12,902 nucleotides of DNA from Bacteroidales bacterium (GCA_017478685.1 JAFVDC010000003.1:1-12902), one strand, 5' to 3'; shown: positions 6,907 to 12,902, numbered from the stretch's first letter. A program made the numbers and translations. Notes: generated from the letters alone by a model not told the origin.

Positions 6907-7827
6907 CTATTTCGCGATGTGAAGAAGGCGTTTTATTTGGTACAAGTTTGCCCCTGTGAGCTCTTGGAGTTTTTCGGCAATCTGCCATTTTTTGCTTTCC
7001 GGGGCTAAAATCACACTCCTCGGATCTGCTGAAAAGCTGGATCGTTTTGTAATCTCCAGCATTTTCACAAAATGCCTATGTGAGCTGGGGTCGTATTTCT
7101 CAACTAGATCATACTCACTTCCGGTGTTTGCGTTTATGGCATAAATCATTTCATCATAACCCTTATAGTATTGAAGCAGAAGGGCTTTGTTTATTGGCAA
7201 ATATAGGCTCATGATATAATCGAATAACTGTGCGTGCTCCTTGATGGAAAGACCATGGAAGAGTCTTCGAATCACCGGATATTCAAGGTAACAGTTTCTG
7301 TTGTGAAATCGCTCCGCGACCTCCATCGACTGCTTGAGCTTGCGTGAGCATCGGCCTTTATCAATTGGCTCAGAGAAAGGATGGGCCGAGCCGATGTATG
7401 CCAGACAATTCCATGGGTCATCCTCGGCCCGGGCATAGAGCTCTTTTTCAACAGAATTGTTGCCGATATATGCGATGCAAGTCCTGACAGTCTTTGCGCC
7501 TTTTTTTACTGCGCTGCCGAATACTTTTTCAAACAAGGGTCCTTTTCGGCCGGAATCCCTGTTAAATGCCATGGCATATCTTGAGATTGTGGTGCCCATG
7601 AAGCGTGAGAGGCTGTCCAGGTCTGGAGCTTTTAGAAGAGAGTGAACGTGGTCGAACATGAGCGCCAAGGCCAGAACAACAATCCCGTAGCGTTTGGCTA
7701 GTACAGAGAACAGCGTGTAATACACCAGCCTGTCCTCCATCGTGTAAAATATTATATTCTGGTCAATTGAACGGTGATAGATGTGATGAAACTCATCCTC
7801 GATAAACTTGCGTTTGTGTCCTTTCAT
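6907..7827 (-). CDS. REP-associated tyrosine transposase (RAYT), IS200-like HUH/Y1 family, with C-terminal extension
   Basis: 306 aa single-strand DNA transposase of the Y1 HUH superfamily. The N-terminal half shows the family pattern in order: HHIYHRSIDQNIIF (14-27), the metal-binding HUH motif His60-Val-His62 in MFDHVH, GRKGPLFEK (93-101), and the probable nucleophile Tyr120 in AYIGNNSVEK. The following DDPWNCLAYIG is also characteristic of RAYTs. All catalytic residues are present. The C-terminal region of about 150 aa is longer than in minimal RAYTs and ends in a probable helix-turn-helix (KKWQIAEKLQELTG... LLHIAK) that could read repeat DNA. The gene is flanked by inverted 59-bp palindromic repeats, as expected if it acts on them. 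It is AT-richer than its neighbours (about 45% GC in a line I counted), which suggests separate ancestry. RAYTs are often domesticated single-copy genes, so present-day mobility is uncertain. Confidence 0.88.
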   Translation of the reverse strand: MKGHKRKFIEDEFHHIYHRSIDQNIIFYTMEDRLVYYTLFSVLAKRYGIVVLALALMFDHVHSLLKAPDLDSLSRFMGTTISRYAMAFNRDSGRKGPLFEKVFGSAVKKGAKTVRTCIAYIGNNSVEKELYARAEDDPWNCLAYIGSAHPFSEPIDKGRCSRKLKQSMEVAERFHNRNCYLEYPVIRRLFHGLSIKEHAQLFDYIMSLYLPINKALLLQYYKGYDEMIYAINANTGSEYDLVEKYDPSSHRHFVKMLEITKRSSFSADPRSVILAPESKKWQIAEKLQELTGANLYQIKRLLHIAK

Positions 7828-8012
7828 ATGAGCAGTATTTAGGACTGCAATTATTATAATAAAAATCCGTATATCCCATAGGGTGTTGATAACTTTCGTT
7901 GTTTCACGTGTTTATTTTGCTGTTTTTACGGATTTTATGATTCGTGACGTTTTTTCGAATAAATGCAAGATTGTAGGAAGCTGGCTGCTAACCTGCTGAC
8001 CCTGAGGTGAAT
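7828..8012. other. AT-rich non-coding region upstream of the RAYT gene
   Basis: About 35% GC in the central line. I see no convincing gene and no exact TAnnTTTG promoter for the minus strand. It contains a 10-bp inverted repeat, AAAATCCGTA at 7862-7871 and TACGGATTTT at 7927-7936, with AT-rich extensions that nearly match, separated by 55 nt. This could be an operator, a remnant of a repeat, or chance in AT-rich DNA. Confidence 0.4.
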
Positions 8013-8071
8013 AACGGTATAGCGGTGCACCGTATGGTGCACCGCTATACCGTTAAAACGCTGATACTCAG
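8013..8071 (-). repeat. RAYT-associated palindromic repeat, copy 2 (right, inverted)
   Basis: On the minus strand this reads head CTGAGTATCAGCG followed by a palindrome with 19-bp arms (8013-8031 and 8036-8054). It matches copy 1 at 52 of 59 positions. The distal arm bases differ from copy 1 at two positions, and in both cases the opposite arm carries the matching complement, so base pairing is preserved. The central pair is G-T rather than G-C on the plus strand. It lies 4 nt beyond the stop codon of the M3 peptidase (8076-8078), and could form the terminator of that minus-strand transcript. Confidence 0.85.
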
Positions 8072-8075
8072 CACC

Positions 8076-10055
8076 CTACTCAAGTCCGCGGGCGCGGGAA
8101 AGGGCGGCGGGGTCGGGATCGGCGCCGCGGAACTGCCTGTAGAGGGTCATGGGCTCTTCGGAGCCGCCTCTTTCAAGGAAGGTGGCACGGAAAGAGGCCG
8201 ATGTGGCAGGGTTGAAGATGCCGTCGGCCACGAACTTCTCCCAGGCGTCGTCAGCAAGGACCTCGCTCCAAAGGTAGCTGTAGTAGCCTGCGCTGTATCC
8301 GCTGTTGAAGATGTGGTTGAAGTAGGTGGTGCGGTAACGAGGGATGATTTCATCTATCAGTCCCATCTCCTTGCACACCTTTTCCTCAAAGGCGCGGATG
8401 TCCTCCGGGCCGGAGAATTCGGCCAGCTGGGCCGAAGTGAGCTCGTGCCACTTCATGTCCAGGATGGAAGCTGCGCAGAGTTCCCCGCACATGAAGCCCT
8501 GATTGAACCTGAGCCCGCTGCGAATCTTGGCAACGAGTTCGGCCGGGATGGGCTCTCCGGTGCGGTAATCATTTGCATACGCGGCAAGGATTTCCGGGAC
8601 GAAGGCGAAGTTCTCGTTGAACTGGGAGAAGGTCTCCACGAAGTCACGGGCGACGCTGGTGCCGGAAACAGTCTTGTAATTGCACTGAGTCAGGAAACCG
8701 TGAAGGGCGTGGCCGAATTCATGGAAGGCCGTCTGCACATTGTCTATTGAAAGGAGCGAAGGCTGCTCCGCCGTGGGAGCCGGGAAGTTGCACACGTTCA
8801 CGATGATGGGGCGCACGCCGGTTTCCTGCTCACGGAAGTTGTTCATCCAGGCGCCGCCGCGCTTTGTGGGACGCACATAGTAGTCGCGGTAGAAGATGCC
8901 CAGCAGGGAACCGTCCTTGTCCGTAAGTTTATAGGCCGATGCCGAAGGGTTGTAAACCTCCACCTCCGGAGCCGGCTCAATGTGGATGCCGTAAATCATT
9001 TCCGCGGCAGTGAAAACGCCTTTGAGGACGCTGTCGGCCTTGAAATAGGGCTTGGTCCGGGACTCGTCAAGGGCGTATTTCTGAGCGCGGAGTTTTTCGG
9101 CATAGAAGCTATAGTCCCAGGCCTCGATCTTGTGACCGGCCAGGGCGGCCATTTCCTTCATGTCGGCCTTGGCCTTGAGCATGGAGGCGTCCATGATGGG
9201 CTGGAGGAAGTTGTCTACGGTTTCCGGGCTTCCGGCCATCTTGTCGGAGAGCTGGAATTCGGCAAAGTTCTTATACCCGAGGAGCTCGGCCATTTCGGCA
9301 CGAAGCTTCAGGATTTCCAGGACTATGGCGCAGTTGTCGGAGGCGTCCCCGTGGTTGCCGCGGGAGCGATATGCCTCAAAAACGGCCTTGCGCTTTTCGC
9401 GGTCCGGGCAGGAGCCCATGAAGTCGTAGTAGTCGCTCACGGTGATGCCGGTAGCCTCCTTGAAGGCATTGTTTTCGGCAAGGAGATTCTGGCCGAATTT
9501 CTGGCTCAAGGTTGCAAGGCGCGTCTGGATTTCGGCAAAACGGGCCTTGGCCTCTCCCTGGAGCCCCACGCCGTTGCGCTCGAAGCTCTGGAAGACCTTC
9601 TTCACCACCATCTGCTGCTCGCGGGTGAGACCGTCCTTGTTGTCATACACGGCCTTCACGCGGGCGAAGAGGGCTTCGTTCATGTAAATCTCATTGGAGG
9701 CTTCCGTAAGGCGGGGAAGGATTTCCTCCTCGATGGCTTGCATCTCAGGGGTGGAGTCGCTCTCCGAGAGGTTGAAAAACACGCCCTCAACCTTATCGAG
9801 GATGGGGCTGGAGTTTTCCAGCGCAAGGATTGTGTTTTCAAAAGTGGGGGCATCGGCACATGCGATGATGGCCTCCACATTCTCTTTTTGCTCCTTCAGG
9901 CCGGCCTCGAAAGCCGGGAGGTAATCGGCCTCCTTTATCTGTGAGAAGGGAGCGGTGCCATAGGGGGTGTCCCATTCCTGAAGGAAGGGATTCTTGGGGT
10001 TGCAAGCTGTCATAGTAAGCAGTGCCAAAGCGGCTTCAATTATGTAGCGTTTCAT
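8076..10055 (-). CDS. dcp: Dcp-like M3 family zinc peptidase (peptidyl-dipeptidase), lipoprotein
   Basis: 659 aa, close to the length of Dcp (about 680). Peptidyl-dipeptidases of this type remove dipeptides from the C-terminus of short peptides. The zinc site is complete: His445-Glu446-Phe-Gly-His449 in FHEFGHALHG, with the third ligand Glu474 in RDFVETFSQ. The N-terminal region (NPFLQEWDTPYGTAPF, PTFENTILALE, FFNLSES, LFARVKAVYD) matches Dcp rather than OpdA/PrlC as I recall them. The late substrate-binding segment GYSAGYYSYLWSEVLADDAW is present. Unlike cytoplasmic E. coli Dcp, this one has a lipobox (TMTAC, Cys18), so it should act outside the cytoplasm, probably on extracellular oligopeptides. 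It follows manA by 55 nt on the same strand, and that gap is filled by a repeat copy. No separate promoter is obvious. Confidence 0.9.
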   Translation of the reverse strand: MKRYIIEAALALLTMTACNPKNPFLQEWDTPYGTAPFSQIKEADYLPAFEAGLKEQKENVEAIIACADAPTFENTILALENSSPILDKVEGVFFNLSESDSTPEMQAIEEEILPRLTEASNEIYMNEALFARVKAVYDNKDGLTREQQMVVKKVFQSFERNGVGLQGEAKARFAEIQTRLATLSQKFGQNLLAENNAFKEATGITVSDYYDFMGSCPDREKRKAVFEAYRSRGNHGDASDNCAIVLEILKLRAEMAELLGYKNFAEFQLSDKMAGSPETVDNFLQPIMDASMLKAKADMKEMAALAGHKIEAWDYSFYAEKLRAQKYALDESRTKPYFKADSVLKGVFTAAEMIYGIHIEPAPEVEVYNPSASAYKLTDKDGSLLGIFYRDYYVRPTKRGGAWMNNFREQETGVRPIIVNVCNFPAPTAEQPSLLSIDNVQTAFHEFGHALHGFLTQCNYKTVSGTSVARDFVETFSQFNENFAFVPEILAAYANDYRTGEPIPAELVAKIRSGLRFNQGFMCGELCAASILDMKWHELTSAQLAEFSGPEDIRAFEEKVCKEMGLIDEIIPRYRTTYFNHIFNSGYSAGYYSYLWSEVLADDAWEKFVADGIFNPATSASFRATFLERGGSEEPMTLYRQFRGADPDPAALSRARGLE

Positions 10056-10062
10056 AACTATT

Positions 10063-10120
10063 TGAGTATATGCGAGTTGATGGTTTAGGGGTGAACCGCA
10101 CGGTGCACCGCTAAACCCTT
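10063..10120 (+). repeat. RAYT-associated palindromic repeat, copy 3 (diverged, overlaps manA 3' end)
   Basis: It aligns without gaps to copy 2 (minus-strand orientation) at 45 of 58 positions. The head TGAGTATATGCG and the half-palindrome CGGTGCACCGCTA are the best conserved parts. The arms 10082-10098 and 10101-10117 pair at 15 of 17 positions around a CA centre. The distal arm bases (GGTTTA/TAAACC) differ from both other copies yet remain complementary. The manA stop codon (10111-10113 on the minus strand) and its last two sense codons lie within this repeat. Confidence 0.75.
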
Positions 10121-11088
10121 ATGTAGCTGGTAATCAGCTTCATGGCTTCATCGGGAATGAAGCAAATGTCGTCGGCCGAAGCGGGGATGAGCACGGTCTG
10201 GCCCTGACGGATATCCAGGGACTCTCCGTCTACTTCCAGGGAGCCGCTGCCGGAAACGCACATGACAACCATGAAGGAGTCGATTTCGGAAAGGTCTTTG
10301 GCGTAGGGGAGTGTGAGGTCAAAGAGGCTGGTGGTGAAGTACTGGCAGCTGACGAGTTCCACTTCCTCGTTGGGGACGGGCTCATAGTTGGTGCGGTAGG
10401 AGTCGTAGAGCTTGAAGTCCACGGCCTGCTTTGCAAGCTCCGTGTGCAACTGGCGCGGTTTTCCGTCTATTCCCAGGCGGCCGTAGTCCCAGATGCGGTA
10501 GGTGAGGTCCGACGTTTCCTGGATTTCGGCCACAAAGCAGCCGCTGCAGATGGCGTGGATGCGGCCGGCGGGGAGGAAGAAGACGTCTCCGGGATGGACC
10601 TCGTGGCAGGCCAGGGCGTCCGTGATGGTGCCGGCCCCCACCATGGCTTCATACTCCTCCGGCGTAATTTCCTTTGAAAGGCCGGAGTACAGCTTTGCAC
10701 CGGGAGCGGCATCTATCACATACCACATTTCCGTTTTTCCAAGGGAACCGGGGCCGTGGACGCGGGTGGCCATTTCGTCTGTGGGGTGCACCTGGATGCT
10801 GAGGTCTGCGCCTGCATCTATGAACTTTATAAGCAAGGGAAAAAGATTGCCGAAGCGGGCGTAGACGTGCTCTCCAACCAGTTCTCCCTTGAACTCTTTC
10901 ACAAGGTCCGTGATGGTTTTGCCGGCGTAAGGGCCTTCGGCAACTGCGGTAAGGTGCTCCGGGAAAGCGCTTATCTCCCAGCTTTCGCCAATGCGGGGGA
11001 TGTCAGTTTCAATGTTTTTGTAGGCGGCAATCTTTTCTCCGCCCCATACCATGGTCCTGAGGAAGGGCTCAAATATAATAGGAGACAT
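10111..11088 (-). CDS. manA: Mannose-6-phosphate isomerase, class I
   Basis: 325 aa cytoplasmic zinc enzyme interconverting mannose-6-phosphate and fructose-6-phosphate, linking mannose catabolism and GDP-mannose supply to glycolysis. The length suits the short Bacillus-type ManA. The expected metal ligands are Gln99 and His101 in SIQVHP, Glu120 in GKTEMWY, and His178 in GRIHAI; the conserved SDLTYRIWDYGR segment follows. The C-terminal cupin strands (GSGSLEVDGE, RQGQTVLIPA) are intact. The start at 11088 gives the family N-terminus (IIFEPFLRTMVWGG) and lies about 22 nt from a -7 promoter match. The last two codons and TAG are part of a palindromic repeat, so the C-terminal residues Arg-Val may come from repeat insertion. 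The Dcp-like gene lies downstream on the same strand. Confidence 0.95.
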   Translation of the reverse strand: MSPIIFEPFLRTMVWGGEKIAAYKNIETDIPRIGESWEISAFPEHLTAVAEGPYAGKTITDLVKEFKGELVGEHVYARFGNLFPLLIKFIDAGADLSIQVHPTDEMATRVHGPGSLGKTEMWYVIDAAPGAKLYSGLSKEITPEEYEAMVGAGTITDALACHEVHPGDVFFLPAGRIHAICSGCFVAEIQETSDLTYRIWDYGRLGIDGKPRQLHTELAKQAVDFKLYDSYRTNYEPVPNEEVELVSCQYFTTSLFDLTLPYAKDLSEIDSFMVVMCVSGSGSLEVDGESLDIRQGQTVLIPASADDICFIPDEAMKLITSYIRV

Positions 11089-11109
11089 ATATCAGATACT
11101 TTTATCGCA

Positions 11110-11117
11110 CAAAGTTA
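11110..11117 (-). promoter_or_regulatory. Probable manA -7 promoter element
   Basis: On the minus strand this reads TAACTTTG, matching the Bacteroidota -7 consensus TAnnTTTG. The ATG of manA is 22 nt further on, giving a leader of about 15 nt. I find no clear TTTG -33 element at the usual distance. Confidence 0.55.
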
Positions 11118-11130
11118 CGCAAAAACTTTA

Positions 11131-11139
11131 TAACTTTGC
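11131..11139 (+). promoter_or_regulatory. Probable -7 promoter element of the patatin-like gene
   Basis: TAACTTTGC is an exact match to the Bacteroidota -7 consensus. It ends 4 nt before the ATG at 11144, so transcription would begin at or next to the start codon and the mRNA would be leaderless or nearly so. The -33 element is not convincing. With the manA element it forms an 8-bp inverted repeat (CAAAGTTA at 11110-11117, TAACTTTG at 11131-11138). Confidence 0.6.
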
Positions 11140-11143
11140 ATAT

Positions 11144-12136
11144 ATGAAAAACGTTGCACTAGCCCTTGCCAGCGGCGGTCCCCGCGGCTTTGCATACATT
11201 GGCGCCATAGAGGAACTCCAAAGGCGCGGATACACCATCACGTCGGTTGCCGGAGCATCGGCCGGAGCCCTTGTAGGAGGCATTTTTGCCGCCGGCGGCC
11301 TGCCGCAGTTCAAGGAGTGGCTTTGCTCCCTGGACCCCGTAAAGGTGATGTCCCTTGTGGATGTGAGCATCAGCCTCAATTCCTTTGTCAAAGGCCAGAA
11401 GGTAATGGACACCATCAAGGAGAGAGTCCCGGAGGTCAATATAGAGGACCTTCCCATACCCTTCACGGCCGTCGCCACGGACCTTTATACCGGAGAGGAA
11501 GTCCTTTTCCAAAGCGGCCCCCTTTTCGAGGCCATCCGTGCATCCATATCCATCCCCTCCATGTTCGCGCCCGTCAAGTGGCAGGGCCGGACCCTCATAG
11601 ACGGCGGCATAGTGAACACCTTCCCCCTCAACAGGGTAAAACGTACCCCAGGGGATATCCTGGTGGGCTTCAATGTCAACGAGATAGATTCGGCCGAAAT
11701 AAACGCCTTCCTTTCAAGCCGTGAGACCCTGGCCGAAAACGAGGCCGATGCCCGCGCCGAAGCCCGCGCCCTCCTTAAAGAATCCATAGGCGCAGACCGT
11801 GACACAGTGATAAGCAATGTCAAAAAAGGCGGGAAACTGATGAAGGAGGCCCTTGAGGCAAGGCTTGAAGACCGGAAGATTGTCTCCGACGGCCGTGAAG
11901 GCTGGATTCCGGTAGATGCCGATGACAATTTCGGCACCATCCTCCAGCGCAGTTTCGGCCTTATGAACAGCACCATCGCCCGGATGGGAATCGAGCTTAC
12001 CCCTCCGGACGTCCTTGCCAGCCTTCCCTACGATTCATATCACGGGGTGTACGGTTACTCGCACGCGCCCGAGATAATAGAGAAGGGCAGAGAGCTTATG
12101 GCCAAGGCTCTTGACAAATACGAGAATGCGCTCTAA
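11144..12136 (+). CDS. Patatin-like phospholipase (RssA/NTE-type), cytoplasmic
   Basis: 330 aa predicted serine lipid acyl hydrolase with the patatin Ser-Asp dyad. The N-terminus starts directly at the oxyanion-hole motif (SGGPRG, residues 10-15). The nucleophile elbow GASAG places Ser39, and DGG in TLIDGGIVN gives Asp153. No signal peptide or membrane segment is visible and the length is that of the short bacterial patatin-like proteins, so it probably acts on phospholipids or acyl esters from the cytoplasmic side. I choose ATG 11144 over the in-frame ATG 11051. The 31 extra residues of the longer form overlap manA on the other strand, span the promoter region and do not resemble the family, whereas MKNVALALASGG is the usual family start. 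The C-terminal part is helical and charged, without recognised motifs. The stop is immediately followed by the rplM promoter. Confidence 0.9.
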   Translation: MKNVALALASGGPRGFAYIGAIEELQRRGYTITSVAGASAGALVGGIFAAGGLPQFKEWLCSLDPVKVMSLVDVSISLNSFVKGQKVMDTIKERVPEVNIEDLPIPFTAVATDLYTGEEVLFQSGPLFEAIRASISIPSMFAPVKWQGRTLIDGGIVNTFPLNRVKRTPGDILVGFNVNEIDSAEINAFLSSRETLAENEADARAEARALLKESIGADRDTVISNVKKGGKLMKEALEARLEDRKIVSDGREGWIPVDADDNFGTILQRSFGLMNSTIARMGIELTPPDVLASLPYDSYHGVYGYSHAPEIIEKGRELMAKALDKYENAL

Positions 12137-12155
12137 TTTGGTTTTTTGCCAAATT
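12135..12155 (+). terminator. Small hairpin at the end of the patatin-like gene, overlapping the rplM -33 element
   Basis: AATTTGG (12135-12141) and CCAAATT (12149-12155) form a perfect 7-bp inverted repeat around a TTTTTTG loop. It begins within the stop codon and includes the TTTG -33 element of the next promoter. There is no T-run after the stem, so it is a weak terminator at best and could instead be an operator for rplM. Confidence 0.35.
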
Positions 12156-12169
12156 ATTCCTACCTTTGC
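12137..12169 (+). promoter_or_regulatory. rplM-rpsI promoter
   Basis: TTTG at 12137-12140, a 20-nt spacer, then TACCTTTGC at 12161-12169: a full match to both the -33 and -7 elements of the Bacteroidota housekeeping promoter. The expected start of transcription is near 12175, leaving a leader of about 55 nt before the GTG start. Confidence 0.75.
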
Positions 12170-12193
12170 GGTCCCTCTGATTGTGGGGGGATC
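12170..12193 (+). promoter_or_regulatory. Possible hairpin at the 5' end of the rplM leader
   Basis: GGTCCCTC (12170-12177) can pair with 12186-12193 through 8 base pairs, two of them G-U, with an 8-nt loop. Ribosomal protein operons are often controlled by their own products through such leaders, but the structure is small, and the exact transcription start, which could remove part of the stem, is unknown. Confidence 0.25.
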
Positions 12194-12228
12194 GCAACTT
12201 TTATGTTAAACCATTAATTATCAAGACA

Positions 12229-12681
12229 GTGGACACACTTAGCTACAAAACAGTTTCCCTCAATGCGGCAACTGTGAACAAGGAGTGGCTCGTCATTGAT
12301 GCAACAGATCTCGTGCTTGGTCGCCTCGCTTCCCGCGTGGCCCTTGTGCTCCGTGGCAAGAACAAGCCCGGCTTCACCCCGCACGTGGATTGTGGTGACA
12401 ACGTCATCATCGTCAACGCCGACAAGATCCGTCTTACCGGCAAGAAGATGACCGACCGCGTTTACACCCGCTACACCGGATATCCCGGCGGCCAGCGCTT
12501 CACCACTCCCCGTGAGATCCTTGCTTCAAGACCCGAGGAACTCATCCGCATGTCTGTGCGTGGCATGCTTCCCAAGACCCGTCTTGGGGACAAGCTCATG
12601 GGTAACCTGTACATCTATGCAGGCCCCGAGCACAAGCATGAAGCACAGAAACCCAGAACCATTAAGTTTAACGAAATTTAA
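12229..12681 (+). CDS. rplM: 50S ribosomal protein L13 (uL13)
   Basis: 150 aa, an early-assembly protein of the large ribosomal subunit. The body is unmistakable: KEWLVIDATDLVLGRLASRVA, LRGKNKPGFTPHVDCGD, NADKIRLTGKK, RYTGYPGGQ and VRGMLPKTRLGDK. I choose GTG 12229 as the start because it gives (M)DTLSYKT, the N-terminus I recall for Bacteroides L13. No in-frame ATG exists nearby, and the longer frame back to TTG 12181 would begin inside the leader. No Shine-Dalgarno site is seen, only the AT-rich TTAATTATCAAGACA, as is usual in this phylum. rpsI follows after 9 nt, the conserved L13-S9 gene order. Confidence 0.96.
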   Translation: MDTLSYKTVSLNAATVNKEWLVIDATDLVLGRLASRVALVLRGKNKPGFTPHVDCGDNVIIVNADKIRLTGKKMTDRVYTRYTGYPGGQRFTTPREILASRPEELIRMSVRGMLPKTRLGDKLMGNLYIYAGPEHKHEAQKPRTIKFNEI

Positions 12682-12690
12682 ACAGAGCAC

Positions 12691-12902
12691 ATGGAACAGA
12701 AACACGCCCTTGGAAGACGTAAAGAAGCTGTCGCTCGTGTTTATGTAGTACCCGGCACCGGCAAGTTCGTCATCAACGACCGCCCCATGGAGGAGTACTT
12801 CAAGGAGGGAACCCTCCTGTACATCGCCAACCAGGCCCTTGAGGTAACAGGTACTCTTGGTCAGTTTGACATCAAGGTGACTCTCGTTGGTGGAGGTACC
12901 AA
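12691..12902 (+). CDS. rpsI: 30S ribosomal protein S9 (uS9), 3' end outside window
   Basis: The first 70 codons are present and open to the window edge. MEQKHALGRRKEAVARVYVV carries the S9 signature GRRKEAVARV; GTGKFVINDRP and FDIKVTLVGGG follow as in other S9 proteins. S9 is a small-subunit protein whose C-terminal tail, not seen here, contacts P-site tRNA. The ATG lies 9 nt after the rplM stop, so the two are co-transcribed from the promoter at 12137-12169. Nothing unusual is seen in the visible part. Confidence 0.97.
   Translation, partial: MEQKHALGRRKEAVARVYVVPGTGKFVINDRPMEEYFKEGTLLYIANQALEVTGTLGQFDIKVTLVGGGT

Noticed and set aside
8007..8750. 247-codon plus-strand open frame starting in repeat copy 2
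   Set aside because: It begins inside the palindromic repeat and then runs antisense to the peptidase, with no supporting motif.
8982..9944. 320-codon plus-strand open frame opposite the peptidase gene
   Set aside because: It is an antisense shadow of the peptidase gene, whose HEFGH zinc site and family sequence are clear.
11051..11143. N-terminal extension of the patatin-like protein from ATG 11051
   Set aside because: The extra 31 residues overlap manA antisense and the promoter elements, and the family N-terminus begins at 11144.
1..12902. CRISPR arrays, tRNA or rRNA genes, SusD partner
   Set aside because: No regularly spaced direct repeats, cloverleaf-like sequences or SusD-like protein were seen in any of the gaps or open frames.

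Overview
The window looks like the chromosome of a Bacteroidota bacterium, most likely an uncultured or gut-type Bacteroidales. The evidence is: lipoproteins with short lipoboxes, a BACON-domain protein and a DUF5689-type protein, a TonB-dependent receptor with an N-terminal CarboxypepD_reg-like domain, the absence of Shine-Dalgarno sites, and several exact matches to the Bacteroidota -7 promoter element TAnnTTTGC. The L13 start sequence (DTLSYKT) is also typical of this group. Most genes are moderately GC-rich (about 52-58% in lines I counted), with two clear AT-richer islands.

Layout. Bases 1-6808 are a plus-strand operon of secreted or outer-membrane proteins. It holds the 3' end of a secreted beta-sandwich protein, a BACON + DNA/RNA non-specific endonuclease lipoprotein, an endonuclease/exonuclease/phosphatase (EEP) protein, a TonB-dependent receptor and a DUF5689 lipoprotein. 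Gaps are 3-42 nt after the first pair. Two different predicted nuclease/phosphatase folds sit next to an outer-membrane importer, so the operon could be an extracellular nucleic-acid or phosphate scavenging system; this is inference. Bases 6814-8071 hold a REP-associated tyrosine transposase (RAYT, HUH/Y1 family) on the minus strand, bounded by 59-bp inverted repeats that each contain a near-perfect long palindrome. A third, diverged copy of the same repeat lies at 10063-10120. Bases 8076-11088 carry, on the minus strand, a Dcp-like M3 peptidase lipoprotein downstream of manA. Bases 11089-11143 are a compact divergent promoter region. A patatin-like phospholipase gene follows on the plus strand, then a strong promoter and the conserved rplM-rpsI ribosomal operon, whose second gene runs off the window.

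The most interesting signal is the RAYT plus its repeat family: three ungapped homologous copies within 3.3 kb, hairpin arms that differ between copies by compensating base pairs, and one copy that supplies the stop codon of manA. The second is the nuclease-receptor operon, whose first nuclease has a catalytic domain of clearly different base composition from its N-terminal BACON half.
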